NCBI GenBank assembly: GCA_039584685.1
Contig: JBDGXI010000053.1
Coordinates: 1-13,803, forward strand
Length of the DNA stretch: 13,803 nucleotides
Source: Benthicola sp039584685
GTDB lineage: Bacteria > Gemmatimonadota > Gemmatimonadetes > Palauibacterales > Palauibacteraceae
Direction of reading: 5' to 3'
Under the pieces are notes generated by a model. That model made no database searches. It was not told the DNA's origin and saw nothing but the letters and a program-made list of their open reading frames with translations. Positions 1-6,327 of this stretch are shown here, piece after piece. The position numbers were made by a program, and so were the translations under genes. Position 1 is the stretch's first letter. Every line of letters begins with the position of its first letter.

Positions 1-923
1 AAGATGAAGTCCGGAGCGTTGAACCCGCCGTGATACGACAGGCCGATGTCGAACGGCAGGATCGCCGTCGAGAAGTTCTCGCCCGCGTTCAGCGTCACGT
101 CCATGTCGGTCGAGAACGCGGCGAACAGCTCGTTCATCGTGTAACCGCCGTCCGGGAGCACGGCATCTCCCCCGAAGAACGCGGCTTCGTTCAGGCTCTG
201 GAAGTCTTCGTCGTTCGAGACGTTCTCGAAGTCGTAGATGAAGTAGAGCACCGACTCGTTACCCGACGGGAAGTTCCACGCCAGGCTGCGCTGCGTGGCC
301 GTGATGCCCATCGGGTGCGCCCGGTTCGTGATGCGGACCGGGTCGCCTTCCCAGTACTGCACCCACGAGTCTTCCTGCGACGCGAATCGATTGTCCTCGC
401 GACCGGTCAGCGACTCGTCGAACAACTCCTCGTTCGTGACGCGCGCTTCTTCCGGCCAGTTTTCCGCGTCGTCCGGGTCGGTCGACACGAAGATGTCAGT
501 GAGCGACGTCCCGGAACGCTGGTTGCCACGGGCGTCGAAGAAGTAGGCCCCGACCGTGTCGTTGGCCCACGGCCCGCCGTCCTCGGCGATGATACCGGCG
601 ATCTGCAGGCCGGTGTTGAAGATATAGCCGTTGGGCGATCCGACGGGCCAGAACCCGCCGTTGCCCGTGGGACTGTCGAACACGTCCTTGCAGACCTCGC
701 CCTGGTTGACGAGTCCGCACTGGAGCTGGTTTCCGGTGAGCACCGCCGTCGGACCGGCGAACAGACCGAAGGACTCGGGGCGCTCACGCTGCGAGCGCTT
801 CGCCTCTTCGGTCACGTCTCCGATCGCGGTCGTCCCTGCCGCCACCAGCAGTGTCAACAGCGCCCCACCCCAGATCAGCCGTCTACCGCCCGGGCTGAGC
901 CGTGCAAACGCTTTGAGTCTCAT
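1..923 (-). CDS. Unrecognised exported protein, 3' end beyond window
   Basis: An open frame of 307 codons runs from ATG at 923 off the left edge with no stop, so the true length is unknown. CAGGAG at about 929-934 lies 5 nt before the ATG and supports this start. Residues 1-16 are basic and residues 17-34 are a hydrophobic segment (core IWGGALLTLLVAAG), so the protein is probably exported or anchored. The rest is acidic, rich in Asp, Asn, Gly and aromatic residues, as in extracytoplasmic beta-rich proteins. Cys69 and Cys78 (QCGLVNQGEVC) may form a disulphide. I recognise no domain; it is not a typical SusD lipoprotein, since no lipobox is visible. It follows the TonB-dependent receptor in the same direction, 82 bp downstream, so a role as its partner is a reasonable inference. 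That the frame is coding is well supported; the function is not known. Confidence 0.8.
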   Translation of the reverse strand, partial: MRLKAFARLSPGGRRLIWGGALLTLLVAAGTTAIGDVTEEAKRSQRERPESFGLFAGPTAVLTGNQLQCGLVNQGEVCKDVFDSPTGNGGFWPVGSPNGYIFNTGLQIAGIIAEDGGPWANDTVGAYFFDARGNQRSGTSLTDIFVSTDPDDAENWPEEARVTNEELFDESLTGREDNRFASQEDSWVQYWEGDPVRITNRAHPMGITATQRSLAWNFPSGNESVLYFIYDFENVSNDEDFQSLNEAAFFGGDAVLPDGGYTMNELFAAFSTDMDVTLNAGENFSTAILPFDIGLSYHGGFNAPDFI

Positions 924-948
924 TGCCACTCCTGAGCTTTCGGGTGGT

Positions 949-974
949 GGGGGCAGCCGCTCGCGGCTGCCCCC
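949..974 (-). terminator. 12-bp GC-rich hairpin between receptor and exported-protein genes
   Basis: Positions 949-960 and 963-974 are perfect reverse complements (GGGGGCAGCCGC / GCGGCTGCCCCC). In RNA the loop would open to about 4 nt, leaving 11 bp of very stable stem. It starts 31 nt after the receptor stop codon and ends 15 nt before the Shine-Dalgarno of the next gene. No U-run follows on the minus strand, so it is not a classical intrinsic terminator. It could be a partial terminator or an mRNA-protecting processing hairpin that lets the receptor and its neighbour be made in different amounts. Confidence 0.5.
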
Positions 975-1005
975 CTAAGTCCAACAGCCCTTCTCGTTCG
1001 CTCGG

Positions 1006-4000
1006 CTAGAAAGCCACCCGCAGGCCGAGCCGGAGCTGCTGATCTGAAGTCTGGAATCTCACGTCACTGCCCGCGAACGTATTGTAACGCTGCTTGAATG
1101 CCGCCTCCTGCTCTTCGACTTCGAAGACGCCGTCCCCGTTGCCGTATCGCTCCTCGGCGCGCATCAGCATGTACTTGTTGAAGTCATTCTCCGGGGAGTC
1201 GGCGATGATATCGAAATCGGCGATATCGTTGCTCCCGTCGAGCTGCGAGTCCGTCAGGCGGTCGGACAGATACTTGATCTCCGCCTGCTCGTTGAGCTCG
1301 TTCCCCGTCTCGAGGAATACCGAATTCTGCTGCGTCAGGTTGAACGGATTCCGCCAGTCCACGAACAACTGCAGGTTCCAGCTCCTGCCGAGCTGGAAGC
1401 CCTTCGTGAACCGCATGTCGAGCCCGGTCGTCCACGGGGTAACCGTGTTGTTGATGCTGGACTGAAGCTGCGCGTCCAGTCCCGCGTTGCTCGGCGGCCC
1501 GATCTGGCCGTTACCCGAGTTGACCAGGGTCGTGACGGGAAGTCCGCTGTTCACCCGCAGGACCGTGAACCAGCCGAAATCGGAGAGGATCGCACCGACC
1601 GTGGTCCCCTGCATGTAGTCCACCGGAAAGGCCAGACTCGTGGTGAGCCCGATGTTGTGCCTCCGACTCTGATCGAGCGGCAGCATCACTTCCGGCGGAT
1701 TGGGCGGCAGGCCCGTGAGCGCGGCCAGGTTGCTGACCGCCCGCTGGACCAGATTCTCGTACGTGAACGGATCGGACGACGTGCCGCGCGCGTCGATGAA
1801 CGTATACGAGAGGTTACCGGTGAACAGATTGCTGATCGCCTTGTCGATCTTGAACTCGAAGCCGTTCGACTCCGTGAAGTCCTTGTTGGTCACCACGTTC
1901 ATGAACACGGTCTGACCCGCGACCGGATCGGTGAACGGAAGCTTGCGCGTGGTCAGAGCCTTGCGCTGCTTCTTGTTGAACGCCGAGACGTCGATCACCA
2001 GGTCCTGCCCGATGAGCTGCCGATAACCGAACTCGAACGTCCGGGTGGACGGCATGTCCACATCACGCGCGAACGACGCGTTGGTGTTGGTGCTCGTGAG
2101 GTCGGTGTTCGAGTCCTGAAGGAAGCCGATCGTCTGCGCGGCCGTGTTCGCGATTCCGGTGGCGAAGGAAGCCGTGGTGAAGAACGCCGGCGTCTGCACG
2201 AAGCGTCCGTAGCTCAGCCGGAACGTCGAGGTCGGCGTCACCGGGAAGCTCGCGCCGAGACGCGGGCTCCACTCGGACTTGGTGGTCGTCGGAGAGAAAT
2301 TCGACTTGCAGACCGTCGCCCCGTTGCACGGTACGTCGTACTTGGGCACGTACGTCCCGTCCGACGAGAAGGCGACGAAGCCCGCCTGCAGGCTGTCGGG
2401 CACGTTGAACACGAAGCCCGGCGTGGCCGGCAGTTCGGTGTCCGGATCCAGGTAGTCGTACCGGATGCCCGCCTCGAGCACCAGGTCGCCGATATCCAGG
2501 CGGTCCTGCAGGAACGCCCCGATACGCTTCGGCTTCGCGGCCTCGGGCAGCGGCACCCCCGTGTACAGAGGCACGTTGTTGGCCTCCATGTCCACGTTGA
2601 TGAACTCACCGCCCAGCTTGATCCGGTTGAACCGGCCGAGCTGCCAGTCCAGGCTGCCCCGGATCTGCAGGCGGTCCTCGTTGACCTTGCGCAGTCCGTC
2701 GTTGCCCGGGTTGGCGATGTTGAAATCGATCCTCGTGCCGTACGGGTTGTACCGCAGGTTGCGGTCGAGACCGGTGACCGACTGTGCGACCGCCAGGTCG
2801 AACCGCTGCGCGAACGCGATCATGCTGTCACGCGGGATCGCGTTCGAGCGGTACGCGTTCAGGTACTCGTCCGTCACGGTGAACGCGTCGAATCCGGTGA
2901 TGTCGATCTCGTCCGGCAGAGCGAACTTCGCGTTGCCGAACGAGAATCCGAGGAACGGATCCTGGTTGTCCAGCCACCAGTTCGCGTCCAGCAGACCCGT
3001 CGTGGTGCGGTCCGTCTGATAGCTCGCCCGAATGTCGAGGGCGAGCTGCTGGTCGGCCGTCTGCGTCAGCGTCTGGAACCAGCCCAGAGTGAACACGTTG
3101 TTCGTGGTCAGGCCGCCACCGATGTTGTCCGGATTGAACATGCCATCGAAGCCGGCGTCCTGCTGGAAGTTCTGGAACCGGTTGCGGTTGAACGAGAAGT
3201 TGAGCCTCGAGCCGCGCGGCAGCTGCCAGTTGATGTTGGCCGTGAACAGGCCCTGCTGGGTCCAGCCGTTCGGGAACACCCGCGCGTTGTCAAACGGCAC
3301 GAGATTCGGCGCGGCCAGGTCCACGAAGTCGAGGGCTCCCGGCGCCGTCGACGACCGGGCGGTCTCGAACACCGCGGGCTGCCCGGCCTCACACAGGCTC
3401 GAATAGTCCGCTCCGCCACTGCCCGTCGTGGGGCAGGTCTCGACGCCGTCGATCACCCAGCGTTCCGGATAGTTCTCCGTCCGGTTGTTGGCCAATCCCT
3501 GCAGCGTGCCCGCCAGGAAGAACGTAACCGGCCCGGCGATCGGACCACCCAGCGTAAGCTCGGTCCGATTGAAGTTCCGCCGCCAGGAATCCGTCACCTG
3601 GTCGGTCTGGAACTCCAGTGAGCCCGTGAACTTCGGTCCGCCGCTTCGGGTCACGTAGCTGACCACGCCGGACTGACCCTCGCCGAACTCGGCCGCGAAG
3701 GCGCCCACGTTCACGTCTACCTGCTCCAGGGCGTTCGTCGGCATCGACAGGTTCTCCGCCTGCCCCTGCCCGAACGAGCGCACCAGGACACCGTCCACGA
3801 ACACGGCCTCCTCGTTGGCGCGACCGCCCCGGATCACGCGGCCCTGATTCGTCTGGACCACGCCGGGCTGGAGCACTATCACGTCCGATGCGTTGTCGAG
3901 CGGAGCCTGATCGACCACGTCACCCCGGACGATCGACTTGGTCGAAGTCTGGTCTCGCGGAACCAGCGGGTTCCGTTCACCTTCGACCGTGATCGCCTCG

Positions 4001-4356
4001 AGCTCGACGGCCGTCTGCTCCAGCTCGAAGTTCATTGTCGTTGTCTGACCCGCGAGGATTCGCTGTCCTTCAACGATGAACTGCCGGTAACCGATGAATT
4101 GCGACCGCACGTTCTGCAGTCCGGCCGGCACTTCGTTGATGAAATAGAATCCCTGGTCGTTGGTCAGATTGCCCAGCGTCGTGCCGTCCACGAGGACCTG
4201 CGCTCCCGCGATTGGAGCACCCGTCGCCGCGTCCGTTACACGTCCCTGGATCTTCCCAGTACTCGCCTGGCCGAACAGGGGACTGGCCACGAAAAGCGCC
4301 AGTCCGGCTGCTGCCAGGCCCGACCGAAAAGCCCCTCTCAACGAGTTACGAAGCAT
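1006..4356 (-). CDS. TonB-dependent outer-membrane receptor with N-terminal carboxypeptidase-like domain
   Basis: 1116 residues. Such proteins are gated 22-stranded outer-membrane barrels that import large or scarce substrates with energy from TonB-ExbBD. Seen here: signal peptide at residues 1 to about 30 (cleavage near LFGQA); a carboxypeptidase-regulatory-like beta-sandwich at about 35-115 (KIQGRVTDAATGAPIAGAQV, then GxYxFxxVPxG-like spacing); a TonB-box-like stretch near 119-126 (LEAITVEG); a plug domain at about 140-240 with the typical RVIRGGRANEEAVFVDGV; and a barrel to the C-terminus ending in LRLGLRVAF, whose terminal Phe is the usual BAM-recognition signal. Paired Cys in predicted loops (CPTTGSGGADYSSLC and CNGATVC) may be extracellular disulphides. 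AGGAGG 7 nt before the ATG fixes the start. The CarboxypepD-plus-plug layout is SusC-like, but the gene has no SusD lipoprotein visible beside it. The substrate cannot be read from the sequence. Confidence 0.95.
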   Translation of the reverse strand: MLRNSLRGAFRSGLAAAGLALFVASPLFGQASTGKIQGRVTDAATGAPIAGAQVLVDGTTLGNLTNDQGFYFINEVPAGLQNVRSQFIGYRQFIVEGQRILAGQTTTMNFELEQTAVELEAITVEGERNPLVPRDQTSTKSIVRGDVVDQAPLDNASDVIVLQPGVVQTNQGRVIRGGRANEEAVFVDGVLVRSFGQGQAENLSMPTNALEQVDVNVGAFAAEFGEGQSGVVSYVTRSGGPKFTGSLEFQTDQVTDSWRRNFNRTELTLGGPIAGPVTFFLAGTLQGLANNRTENYPERWVIDGVETCPTTGSGGADYSSLCEAGQPAVFETARSSTAPGALDFVDLAAPNLVPFDNARVFPNGWTQQGLFTANINWQLPRGSRLNFSFNRNRFQNFQQDAGFDGMFNPDNIGGGLTTNNVFTLGWFQTLTQTADQQLALDIRASYQTDRTTTGLLDANWWLDNQDPFLGFSFGNAKFALPDEIDITGFDAFTVTDEYLNAYRSNAIPRDSMIAFAQRFDLAVAQSVTGLDRNLRYNPYGTRIDFNIANPGNDGLRKVNEDRLQIRGSLDWQLGRFNRIKLGGEFINVDMEANNVPLYTGVPLPEAAKPKRIGAFLQDRLDIGDLVLEAGIRYDYLDPDTELPATPGFVFNVPDSLQAGFVAFSSDGTYVPKYDVPCNGATVCKSNFSPTTTKSEWSPRLGASFPVTPTSTFRLSYGRFVQTPAFFTTASFATGIANTAAQTIGFLQDSNTDLTSTNTNASFARDVDMPSTRTFEFGYRQLIGQDLVIDVSAFNKKQRKALTTRKLPFTDPVAGQTVFMNVVTNKDFTESNGFEFKIDKAISNLFTGNLSYTFIDARGTSSDPFTYENLVQRAVSNLAALTGLPPNPPEVMLPLDQSRRHNIGLTTSLAFPVDYMQGTTVGAILSDFGWFTVLRVNSGLPVTTLVNSGNGQIGPPSNAGLDAQLQSSINNTVTPWTTGLDMRFTKGFQLGRSWNLQLFVDWRNPFNLTQQNSVFLETGNELNEQAEIKYLSDRLTDSQLDGSNDIADFDIIADSPENDFNKYMLMRAEERYGNGDGVFEVEEQEAAFKQRYNTFAGSDVRFQTSDQQLRLGLRVAF

Positions 4357-4834
4357 GGATCACCCTCCTCAGGGCATTAAGGAGAAACGCCGACTGCACC
4401 ACGGCTTCACGAGGCAGAAAGCTTCCCTCGCAACCCTTCGCCGTAGCCGGTGCGTACGAGTCGGCCAGTGAATGAGAGACGACTGTGTCGAAGGCCGGAG
4501 TGGCCCTCTGAGTGTAAACGAAACAGAAACCGATAACGCCCTCCTCAGTCTGGAGGAATCGGATCGCCGGCACTTGCCGGACGGTCTCTCAAGAGCCCCA
4601 GGACCTTCGGCGAACACGAACACGATACACGTCGCGTGCTTCGATTGACGCCGGATTCCTGAAGAGTCTCTTTCGTAAGACTTTCGTTCCGTGGCTGGCA
4701 CGCCGCCCGCGCGCGCTCGCCTTCAAACCTCTGACGACCCGGTAGGGCCGCGACATTATCTCAAGGACCCAGGAGGTGGAAGGGGGTCCCTTATCTACAT
4801 GTCGTGTCGGGAGAACCGCAGTCTGATTCTCCGC
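4357..4834 (-). promoter_or_regulatory. Long hairpin-rich 5' leader of the receptor operon
   Basis: This 478-nt stretch holds no convincing gene; it lies between the promoter at 4841-4869 and the receptor ATG. Reading on the minus strand, it contains: a 6-bp stem with an 11-nt loop at 4832-4810 (GGAGAA/TTCTCC), within a few nt of the predicted transcript 5' end; an imperfect long inverted repeat at 4803-4752 with a pyrimidine-rich loop holding CACCTCCT; a 5-bp stem with a tetraloop at 4580-4567 (CCGGC-AAGT-GCCGG); and CCTCC/GGAGG at 4556-4540. The decamer CTGAGGAGGG occurs twice, at 4548-4539 and, as the real receptor Shine-Dalgarno, at 4372-4363. I do not recognise a known riboswitch (no cobalamin, TPP or FMN signature seen). 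That it is a transcribed leader is inferred from the promoter and from the lack of coding character. Confidence 0.5.
4752..4803 (-). repeat. Long imperfect inverted repeat with anti-Shine-Dalgarno-like loop
   Basis: The outer arms GACAT (4752-4756) and ATGTC (4799-4803) and the inner arms GGACCC (4765-4770) and GGGTCC (4784-4789) are reverse complements; the sequence between the two sets pairs only partly (for example AAGG against CCTT with one bulge). On the minus strand the unpaired loop includes CACCTCCT, the same core as the 3' end of 16S rRNA, which is complementary to the AGGAGG of the receptor's ribosome binding site. It may be an RNA switch element or a DNA operator. Confidence 0.4.
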
Positions 4835-4840
4835 GAGGGA

Positions 4841-4869
4841 AGCATACGGACCCACCGTACGGGTGTCAA
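4841..4869 (-). promoter_or_regulatory. Sigma70-type promoter for the receptor operon
   Basis: On the minus strand TTGACA (4864-4869) is followed after exactly 17 nt by TATGCT (4841-4846). The -35 box is a perfect match and the -10 box matches 4 of 6. The predicted transcript start is near 4834. It lies 105 bp past the tyrS stop and points toward the receptor, whose ATG is about 480 nt downstream. Of the promoter-like pairs I found in the window, this is the closest to consensus. The spacer holds a small inverted repeat (TACGG 4845-4849 / CCGTA 4855-4859) that a regulator could use. Confidence 0.65.
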
Positions 4870-4974
4870 TAGTCCTCAGCCCCCGGCAATCGTCACGTCC
4901 GACGGCATCGCGAACCGACGTAAGTAACGCTGCCTAAACTCGCTTGGAAAAGCTGAGGCCCCGCGCCACGCGTG

Positions 4975-6240
4975 TCAACCTGAGCCGGTATCCCCGTCGG
5001 TTGTCGAGGGGCAATTGTCGGGTTCCCCGGCAGCCTTCACGACGAGTCGCAGGAACCTCCGCTTTCCTCTCTGCATAACGTACGAGCCGGGAGAAACGTG
5101 ACACTCCGGGTCCTCGACCACTTCGCCATCGATCCTGACGCCTCCCTGTCCGACGAGGCGCCGGGCCTCGGAGGTGGACCGGGCCAGCCCTGATCGGGCC
5201 ATTGCGTGGCCGATCCACAGGGTGCCCCCATCGCCCGCCGTGAGGACGCACGTCTCGAGATCTTCGGGCACGTCGCGCTGCCGGTGCACCCGGTCGAAGG
5301 CGTCTCGGCCCTCGACTCCCGCGTCGGCGCCGAGGTACCTGGAGGTGATCCTCTCGGCCAGCCACCGCTTCGCGGCCAGAGGATCGTCGCCGGCCAGCCC
5401 TATGTGCCGCGACCGCTCGGGCTCGGGCGCACCCGAGGCGAGACGGATCCATTCGTCCAGCAGGGAATCGGGGATCGACATGGTGCGGCCGAACATGTCG
5501 GCTGCGCTCATGGTGAGCCCTATGTAGTTGTCATACGACTTCGACATCTTCCGCTCACCGTCGGTGCCCCGAAGCAGCGGAAGCGTGACGCACACCTGCG
5601 GCTCCTGCCCCGCCTTTTCCTGCAGGGTGCGCCCGAGGAGCAGGTTGAACTTCTGGTCCGTGCCCCCGAGCTCCACGTCCGATGCGAGGGCCACCGAATC
5701 GTAGGCCTGCATCATCGGATACAGGAACTCGACCAGCGAAATCGGCTTTTCCTCCGCGTACCGGGCGGCGAAGTCGTCGCGCTCGAGCATACGCGCCACC
5801 GTGTACTGCGACGTGAGACGAAGAACGTCCTCGAGCCGCAGCGCCGCCAGCCAGTCGCTGTTCCGACGGATCTCCGTCAGCTCGGGATCGAGAATCTGAA
5901 ACACCTGCTCGCGATAGGTCTGGAGGTTTTCCTCGATCTCGTCCCGCGTGAGCATCGGCCGAGCGTCGCTCTGCCCCGACGGATCTCCCACCAGAGCGGT
6001 GAAATCGCCGATCACGAACACGACCCGGTGGCCCAGCTCCTGGAAACTCCGCAGTTTGTGGATCGACACGGCGTGGCCGATATGAAGATCCGGGCGGGTG
6101 GGGTCGAATCCCTGTTTCACGATCAGGGGCTTCCCTTGCGCGCGAGAGCGCTCGAGCTTCACGACGAGCTCGGCTTCAGGCAGGATCTCCTCGACCCCGT
6201 CGCGAATCCGGTCCAGCTGCTCGTCCACCGGGAGAAACAT
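4975..6240 (-). CDS. tyrS: Tyrosyl-tRNA synthetase
   Basis: 421 residues, the usual length. It charges tRNA-Tyr with tyrosine in the cytoplasm in two ATP-dependent steps. Class I signatures are intact: HIGH at residues 53-56 in FDPTRPDLHIGH, and KMSKS at 231-235. The Rossmann catalytic domain covers about 30-260 and includes QAYDSVALASDVELGGTDQK, which lines the tyrosine pocket. An S4 RNA-binding domain covers about 348-400 (ARSTSEARRLVGQGGVRIDG). The FDPTRPDLHIGH form suggests the TyrZ-like subfamily. The Shine-Dalgarno before ATG 6240 is poor, but no better upstream start exists. The gene is divergent from the class A PBP. No T-box leader fits the 67-bp gap. A short, weak hairpin after the stop (4959-4932) lacks a clear U-run, so its terminator is uncertain. 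Confidence 0.97.
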   Translation of the reverse strand: MFLPVDEQLDRIRDGVEEILPEAELVVKLERSRAQGKPLIVKQGFDPTRPDLHIGHAVSIHKLRSFQELGHRVVFVIGDFTALVGDPSGQSDARPMLTRDEIEENLQTYREQVFQILDPELTEIRRNSDWLAALRLEDVLRLTSQYTVARMLERDDFAARYAEEKPISLVEFLYPMMQAYDSVALASDVELGGTDQKFNLLLGRTLQEKAGQEPQVCVTLPLLRGTDGERKMSKSYDNYIGLTMSAADMFGRTMSIPDSLLDEWIRLASGAPEPERSRHIGLAGDDPLAAKRWLAERITSRYLGADAGVEGRDAFDRVHRQRDVPEDLETCVLTAGDGGTLWIGHAMARSGLARSTSEARRLVGQGGVRIDGEVVEDPECHVSPGSYVMQRGKRRFLRLVVKAAGEPDNCPSTTDGDTGSG

Positions 6241-6298
6241 TCGCCGTCCGTGTTCGTAGAAGTGGCATCGTGATGCGTCGGGTCACCTGGAAGCGCAC

Positions 6299-6327
6299 AG
6301 CATAGATATGGCGGACAGCACAGGCAA
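6299..6327 (-). promoter_or_regulatory. Probable tyrS promoter overlapping the PBP start
   Basis: On the minus strand TTGCCT (6322-6327) and TATGCT (6299-6304) are separated by 17 nt; each box matches its consensus at 4 of 6 positions. The predicted start near 6292 gives tyrS a leader of about 50 nt. The -35 box lies inside codons 5-7 of the divergent PBP gene, so the two transcription units may interfere. I see no comparably good forward promoter for the PBP. Confidence 0.4.

Noticed and set aside
30..935. 301-codon open frame on the plus strand
   Set aside because: It is the shadow of the exported-protein gene on the other strand, which has a ribosome site, export signal and balanced composition.
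1657..3621. 654-codon open frame on the plus strand
   Set aside because: It lies antisense inside the receptor gene; its Arg- and Val-rich sequence shows no domain, and such frames are usual opposite high-GC genes.
4346..4573. 75-codon open frame in the receptor leader overlapping the receptor start by 11 nt
   Set aside because: About two thirds of its third codon positions are G or C, which looks lower than in the real genes here; it has no ribosome site and starts inside a hairpin. A translated leader peptide is not excluded, but support is weak.
4691..4927. 78-codon open frame on the plus strand in the leader and promoter region
   Set aside because: It has no properly spaced ribosome site and no familiar motif, and it spans the minus-strand promoter.
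4932..4959. Intrinsic terminator of tyrS
   Set aside because: Only two 4-bp stem pieces with a large unpaired side and no U-run; too weak to call.
4357..4974. Cobalamin, TPP or other known riboswitch, tRNA, tmRNA, SRP or RNase P RNA
   Set aside because: None of the conserved boxes of these RNAs could be found by reading either strand.
6241..6307. T-box leader for tyrS
   Set aside because: The gap is 67 bp, too short for a T-box, and no T-box sequence is visible.
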